DNA of 64,000 nucleotides from Blasia pusilla (lineage: Eukaryota; Marchantiophyta; Marchantiopsida; Blasiales): the NCBI GenBank assembly GCA_050084515.1, contig CM114271.1:3534001-3598000 (forward strand), written 5' to 3'. Shown piece by piece: positions 58,130-64,000 of the stretch. Every line of letters begins with the position of its first letter. The first letter of the stretch is position 1. The translations under genes were made by a program, and so were the position numbers. The notes under the pieces are model-generated. The model saw only the letters and a program-made list of their open reading frames with translations, made no database searches and was not told where the DNA came from.

Positions 58130-59250
58130 TTAAGGTCGTTGATTTAGACTATTGACACTCGTAACCTCTATATTATATTGGGGTTTATAAAGTTGTAATT
58201 CACTCCTATGAGCCAAGGCCAACACAAGTTTTTCTTCTATTACTACCTCACCTAGGAATTGACTTTCCTTAGACTCCTTAGGCGATTCCTTTGAAGGTTC
58301 TTCATCTTCCCTCAATTCGTTAGCTTACGGCTCAAATTTGATCACTAAGATGTGTAGGTCGTTGGATTTACTCACTTCTTCCATGCCCTCCCTAGTGATA
58401 GTTGAATACTTACGTTGTATCGATGGTCCAACCTTTTTCACGTTTACTCGCTTAACTTTGGGGCATTTCTCCGTGAAGTAATCAGAATCATCACACATGT
58501 AGCACCCTTTGGTGAAACTTAACTTTGGGGCAGGACCCTTTGGTGTCTCGCTCATCGGAGGTTGCCCCTTTCTTGAAGCTCTGCACTTGTGGAGTGTCAA
58601 ATCTCTTACGTCATGCCCCTCATAAGGCTTTGTCACTTTGGACTTCCTCTTGTTTGCTCCACCAAACGATGCTCTCATCTTCACATTTAGGACTATCTTG
58701 TCTCGCTGCTCGAGACTTGAATGCTTGAACACAAGTTAAGTCGTCATATCTATGACATCCTTCAACTTCCTAATCTTGGTTGTTGGCGTTGCACACTTCT
58801 CTTTCAACATCCTTTTTAACGCAGGCTTCATCACCTCTACAAAATTGAAGACTTGATCAACTTCCAAAATGTCATTAATGACCACCAACATCCTATGCAT
58901 TTAGATGTTGAAACTTGTAATTGAGCCTCTAAGTTGCATCTGCAACAATCTTACCTTAGCTTGGGTTGCTTGATTCATTGCCAAGTATCATCTATTGCTT
59001 TTGTGTTTGTGATGAAACTCGATAGCTTGGACGGTGAGTGCCTTAGATGGTATGTAATACTGACTAGGCATTCGATCTAGAAAGGCATATGTTACTCCCT
59101 CTGCTAAAGTGAATGTCTCTTTGTCTATGCTTGTGTTTGTGATCCTCATGGGATAAGGCGTAAAGTTTTTACCATGTTTTCTAGTTATTCTATCCCTTTC
59201 ATTTCTTCTATATAAATACGATTGGATTCCGTCGGTATCACAATGCATAT
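58130..59250 (-). mobile_element. Retrotransposon gag remnant (probably Ty3 type)
   Basis: On the minus strand, frames from 59,250 to 58,320 read as a gag-like protein. They include GVTYAFLDRMPSQYYIPSKA, then after stops a basic region (ANKRKSKVTK) and a zinc knuckle CYMCDDSDYFTEKC at about 58,505-58,465. This is a CX2CX4HX4C knuckle with the His replaced by Tyr. A Glu/Lys/Ser-rich linker follows to 58,130. Neither protease nor reverse transcriptase follows, so it is a fragment. It lies downstream, on the same strand, of the Ty3 integrase at 62.8-64 kb, but the order shows that it belongs to a different insertion. Confidence 0.6.
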
Positions 59251-61195
59251 CACTTCGGTAGTCATACTAGGGAAAGTCATTCTAATGGCCGTACTTGTCC
59301 CCAAAAGTGCGCATGTTAACCATAGGCCCTTGTGCCTCAAACCTTACTCCTCATGATGACATGCTTTAGGCAATTCCAAGATCTCCATTATGTTCTTTGT
59401 ATCCAAACAAGATTCAAGGTCCTTGAGTTTGCCATTATATAATAGATATCTAGGGAGATACCCCATTCTCACATGTGGTCGTTTTTTTTAAGATGAGCCA
59501 AGAAAAGCAGAAATCACAATGGGAATGACTTGCCCTACTAGCCAAGTTTGTAAACATATGGGCTCTGGCACCCTTCACCCTTGCCGCTAATCCATACAAC
59601 CTAAGTTTTTTCTTAAGGTAATGGTAAGTAAGTTTAGGCTTCAACTCTTCATTAAAAAAAAAGTGGTTTTGGCGACTCCAATCTATCCTTGCGCCTATAT
59701 ATCATCGGTTAGTTAACCCGAGGTCAAGATCCCTTAACCACAACAACTTTTTGGATACGAAATCAACTAATTTATTGTTATCGTTTCCTCCAAACATGAG
59801 ACTCTATTGGATTGGAAGACCTACTCATTTTAGAGGTGTATGTCTTAGGTTTGAGTGCTTAAGTGCACCTTGTTTTGCACGAGTCCCTCATGAATCATAA
59901 CTCATTTCTAACCATTGTGACACTAACCTGAGATGAATAGGCGCGAGGCAATCTATGAACTCACCTCAACCAAAGAACCTACTCAATAATCCATCACATG
60001 AGATATTACGGATCTTTCATTAAACATATCTAATTTAGTTTAAACTTAAGAGACTTTTCATTGAAATAAACCTTAACAAAAACGTGGGCTAAAAGGGAAA
60101 AAGAAGAAGAAGAAGATATTCCCTATAAGATCCATATAATTTTCATGGTTCAAAAGTAAGAATAAAAGATCTTTATTAACAAACTAATCTAGTGTTATCC
60201 CCATAATCAAGACTAATCTCTTACATAAACTTCCCTAAAACCCTCTTTAAAAGCACAACGCATGATCCTCATGTGAGGGAGAGAACCTCCAGGGCCCACC
60301 TCATTCCCCGGGGCCCACTGGAACGGATAGGTATGGTCCACCGTGGGGCACGTGTAACTCAGTCACTGAAAATAACACGTGACTGGAAATTTCCATGATG
60401 AACGTGTCACTCGTTAGAGCCAGACACTTGTCACAAGAACCCCGTGCAAGCGATTAGATAAATAAATAAATAATAAATAACAATAAATAATACTGAAAAC
60501 GGTATAAAAACAAAAATTGGGTCGAGGGTATCTTAGAGAACAAGTGTCAATTAATCGTTTCCTCATTTAGAACATAATATTTTATAGTAAATAAAATATT
60601 TAAATAAATAAATCAGTAGAAACTCATCTGAGAAGTTTAAAAGAATTTCTACACCCTTTCTGCATATAAAATTTTATGGAAAATATGTAAAATAAGGATA
60701 AAAGGAAAGAAAACCTTGAGAAATATAGAATAAATCCCATCCAAGTTTTTAAAAAGTAATAAATAATAAATAAAATTAGCATTGATAAAAGATTAAGTAA
60801 GCTTCCAAGATGAAAAATTCCCATTAAGAATATTTCCATTTTTGGTAATCAGCACGGGATGGATAGCCTACTTTCATTCATTTCTTGCAATTTTTTTCAT
60901 TTAGGTATCTTAGTTTAAAGTATTTCACTTCTTGTGGTTCCAATAAGAAACTAAACAAAGCATCCAACATTAATCAGATGGCCATCCAAATCAGCTACTT
61001 TGAAGCCCATTACTATTATAGTTATTTAAACCTCAAGTCAGTCCATGTTCAAGAGGGGGCCACAAAGTTAGAGTTACCACAACTTGGTCATATGTGTCAT
61101 TTTAATTCCAAATCCCTTTGAGCTTTTCAAAAGGGGTCCTAGAAAGGATGGGAACTCATGATATAATACTAGTTTCCTTTATTAATTACCATACC
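59251..61195. other. AT-rich intergenic DNA, no gene seen
   Basis: It includes an ATAAATAAATAA microsatellite at about 60,460-60,500 and a short GC-rich patch at 60,280-60,420 with CCTCATTCCCCGGGGCCCAC. That patch might be part of a lost long terminal repeat, but no partner was found. Confidence 0.45.
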
Positions 61196-62396
61196 GAGTG
61201 TAAAGCTCGTGCCATGCACTAGAGTGAAGAGGCTAATTACGTCGCACACAAATTAAAATTTTTTTCTTGCTGCCCAAAGTGTGAGAAACATTTTCTTGCA
61301 ACCTAGTTGCCACATGTCATGTAGAGAGGTGTTTGCAAATCAAGAAGGCACTCTCCAATAATAATATAGATTACACTTTTCGTCACCATTCATTCCAATT
61401 TGAGAATTGTTAGAATTAGTCAAATTTTGGAGTCAAAAAAATTGGGGTTGAAAATTTTCTCCTATTTTTTCAAAATTTAATACTCTTTTTAATGAACTTA
61501 TTTGCAATTGGGACATGCTCCATAGTAATAAGAGCAAAGGTTCAATAATAGAAGTTAAAAGAAGAGACAAAAATATAACCCACTTTTCATATACAACATA
61601 GTTTGTTGTAACTTGTAGAATTATTTCTAACTTTTCTCATTTGGACTTATTCTTAGGCTTAAGAAAGGTTGCAGAGCCTAATATGTGCTCCCTTCACAAA
61701 TTTCATCTCATCTAGCTTAAGGATCTTGTCGACCTCATAGGGTGAAAATCCGAAAATTCCATAAATGGAATTTGGTACGATAAGAATATTCCTATTGTGT
61801 GTTAACAAATGAATCATGTTCGGGAATATTGGTCTCTCAGATACGCAGTGGATTTAAAGACAAACTTCTCTTCTATTCTTAACTTCTTTGAAAGGCATGT
61901 ACACAAGAATCACCATTAAATATATAAATAAAAAATACAAAAAATTGACATCACATGGAAAATACACGAGGAGCTTCTATTCTCTTCCGTTTCCTCCCCA
62001 CAAAAGCGAAACGAAGATGTTTTTAAATGTGCAACAACTTACTCACAATTTCCAAGAATTGGACTCAATGTTGGAAGTAGAAATTAAATAAGATTGTGCT
62101 ACTTACAAGTTCTACATCTTTGTTTTTTTTCAACTTGCATAGGGTATGATCTTGGATTTTTTCACTCTTTCAATTCCCACTATTTCTTATTTTCTTTTCT
62201 TTACTTGACATCTATATTATTATTGGAGCGCGCCTTCTTGATTTGCAAACACCTCTATATTTGACACATGACAATTAGGCAGCAAGAAAATGTTTCTTAC
62301 ACTACGGGCAACGAGAGTTTTTTTTTGAATTTGTATGTCACGTAATTAGCTTCTTCACTCTCGTGCATGGCACGCACTGTACACTACTTTCCATAA
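61196..62396. mobile_element. Foldback element with inverted arms of about 180 bp
   Basis: The left arm (61,196-61,374) and right arm (62,210-62,396) are reverse complements along their whole length, with moderate divergence. Shared landmarks in left-arm orientation are CGTGCCATGCAC, GTGAAGA.GCTAATTACGT, GAAACATTTTCTTGC, ATGTCA, AGAGGTGTTTGCAAATCAAGAAGGC and CTCCAATAATAATATAGAT. The interior of about 835 bp is AT-rich and encodes nothing recognisable. Long inverted arms without a transposase suggest a non-autonomous DNA transposon, Mutator-like or foldback class. No clear target duplication was found beside the outer ends. Confidence 0.75.
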
Positions 62397-62793
62397 TTCC
62401 CCGAACAATAATTGAAAGTAAGTACTTGTGAATGTTTTCACTACAAACTAATCATGACCAAATCTAATATTAGGCACTTTAAGTTTTTCAAATCATCTTA
62501 TTGATTTCTCCATTGAAATCTCCCCACTTCCTCATGCATGGTATTTTTTTCAATTCCTAGGTGGAGTCCAAGAATGACAAAGAAAATATGACAATCACAA
62601 GTACGACTTACATCCTAAGCCTATGATGAATGACTCATAGCCATGCACTACCACATACAAATTGCAATCAACTCTTGCATCGAATCTCCAAATCCATACA
62701 CTCCTTTATTGCAACACTAGCATATTCTAAGTACAACGGCCTTTGGCCCAAGATTCCAATGGGTACAAGTCATGTCTCTAGCTTCTCCTCGTA
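62397..62793 (-). other. Probable start of the Ty3 element's 3' long terminal repeat
   Basis: After the chromodomain stop, the minus strand has a purine-rich CGAGGAGAAGC (about 62,791-62,781), and TGACTTGTACCC begins shortly after. In this element type a polypurine tract and a TG-starting long terminal repeat belong here. The partner repeat lies outside the window, so the limits cannot be confirmed. Confidence 0.3.
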
Positions 62794-64000
62794 CTAACGT
62801 ATGTGCTTCGCTTGTGTTTGCTTGAAGTCTCGCAACAACTCTTGCGCGTGTTCCAAATCCGCCTCCGCAATCCAAGTCGCCTCCTTCACATGATAGCCCT
62901 TCCATTTAACCAAGTATTCATACTTGTTGGCCTGACGCCTCGACCGTAAGATGGTCTCCACCTCAAACTCCGGCTCTTCATTTATGATCACCGGGTGCGG
63001 TCTCACCACCTGTCTTCGCTCGAAACGTCCATTATCTTGAAGATATTTCTTCAACAATGAAACATGAAAGGTCAGGTGAATCTTGAACTTGTCCAGCAGC
63101 TCCAATGTATATACATCCTCAAACGGGTTTGCCACTATCACATACGGTCCAACATACTTGGCAGACAGCTTCGCAGACAACTCTTTCGCAAGAGTGAGAT
63201 TCTTCACACTCAACCACACTTGGTCTCCAACTTGCAATCGTACTTGGCGCCGACTCTTGTTAACATGCTTAACGTACTTCATTTGAGCCTTTGCAAGACT
63301 TCGCCTTGATCGCTCTTCCCATTCTCGCATTTCTACCAACAAACCTTCTGCCGTCGCTTGTCGTATTCGTGCCAATGTAGTACCCTTCGAAAGGGCTAGG
63401 TCAAGAGGCCCTTCTGGCTCTCATCCATTTTCCAGGAGAAACGGAGATTCTCCAGTTGCAAAATATTTGGTCGAGTTGTAGCAGTACTCCTCCATGCTCA
63501 ACCACTTGACCCAATCTCGTTGATCAGCATTGACATAATTCCCTAAGTACTGATTCACGATTGAGTTTACCTTTTCAGTCTGTCCATCCGTCTGTGGGTG
63601 GAAAGCCGTACTGAAACTGAGCTTGGTCTTAAACCTCCTGAACAAGTGCTTCCAGAAAGCACTGGTAAACTTTGGATCCCGATCTAAAACAATGCTCCTC
63701 GGCAAACCGTGAGCCTGCCACCAGCTATCAAGAAACAGTTGCGACGTCGTATAAGCCGTTGCGGAATCCACCGTCGGCACGAATCTTGCCAACTTGCTAA
63801 ACTGATCAACAATCATAAGTATAGCGTTGTATCCCTTAGATTTCGGAAGACTCGTAATGAAATCCATACTCACACTTTGCAAGGGTCCTTCTGGGATCGG
63901 CAAGGGATGCAACAAGCCTTGTTTCTTATCATAAGAAACTCTATTCGCTTGGCAGGTCACACAAGTCTTCACATATTGAGCAACATCCTCTTTCATGTTG
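62794..64000 (-). mobile_element. Ty3/gypsy chromovirus integrase with chromodomain, one in-frame stop, cut by window edge
   Basis: One frame runs from the right edge to 62,794 with a single TGA at 63,423-63,421. It starts in the integrase zinc domain (CVTCQANR, the Cys pair of the HHCC motif). The catalytic core follows with its three acidic residues: SMDFITSLPKSKGYNA (D), VLDRDPKFTS (D) and TDGQTEKVN (E). After the TGA come the GPY/F-like C-terminal part (KLSAKYVGPYVIV, then LKKYLQDNGRFE) and a chromodomain (EVETILRSRRQANKYEYLVK, then WKGYHVKEATWI). Chromodomains direct integration into heterochromatin. Apart from the TGA the frame is intact, so this is the youngest element in the window. 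Reverse transcriptase and the 5' repeat lie beyond base 64,000. Confidence 0.93.

Noticed and set aside
59640-59700. GGTTTTGGCGACTCCA as a retrotransposon primer-binding-type region (+)
   Set aside because: It resembles the sequence next to the 5' repeat of some plant Ty3 elements, but no plus-strand gag follows and no long terminal repeat partner was seen.
1-64000. CRISPR-like or phage-type systems, biosynthetic gene cluster
   Set aside because: The repeats seen are tandem, inverted or transposon-type without regular unique spacers. The three host genes belong to unrelated processes, so no cluster logic is present.

Overview
The window is nuclear DNA from a land plant. Evidence: spliced genes with GT-AG introns, a DREB-type AP2/ERF factor, a plastid-type dapB gene with a transit-peptide-like N-terminus, and plant transposon families. 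The chromodomain Ty3 integrase, a LINE-type reverse transcriptase with a DDTH box and SWIM-type Mutator-like elements make a non-seed plant (bryophyte, lycophyte or fern grade) my best guess. That is inference; no species can be named from the sequence alone.

Three host genes are convincing. (1) A single-exon DREB-type AP2/ERF gene at 20409-21665 (+) lies in a GC-rich, CpG-rich island (about 14.4-24 kb) full of tandem and direct duplications. (2) An eight-exon gene at 34456-31662 (-) encodes 4-hydroxy-tetrahydrodipicolinate reductase (357 aa, lysine biosynthesis). (3) A twelve-exon gene at 50485-56267 (+) encodes EMC1, the large subunit of the ER membrane protein complex (1001 aa). Exon boundaries were read by hand; they keep the frame throughout and all use GT-AG. 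A fourth locus (40.8-43.6 kb, +) looks like a decayed multi-exon gene that I do not recognise.

The rest is mostly AT-rich, CpG-poor dead transposon DNA. Left to right: a LINE-like reverse transcriptase fragment (1-800, -); a Mutator-like element (4.2-6.7 kb, +) split by a nested palindromic MITE-like cluster and ending in a foldback inside its SWIM motif; a Ty1/copia element with both LTRs (24958-29038, +); a second member of the same Mutator-like family (45.6-48.4 kb, -); a Ty3-type gag remnant (58.1-59.3 kb, -); a foldback element with inverted arms of about 180 bp (61.2-62.4 kb); and a Ty3/gypsy chromovirus integrase plus chromodomain running off the right edge (62.8-64 kb, -).

No operon, CRISPR array, RNA gene or multi-gene pathway cluster was seen, and the three host genes are not functionally linked. 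The most unusual material is structural: a pair of diverged direct repeats of about 400 bp bracketing the DREB gene, a tandem duplication in its upstream region, a 109-bp tandem array directly upstream of dapB, a coding-like pseudo-exon inside an EMC1 intron, and several foldback structures and small repeat families.
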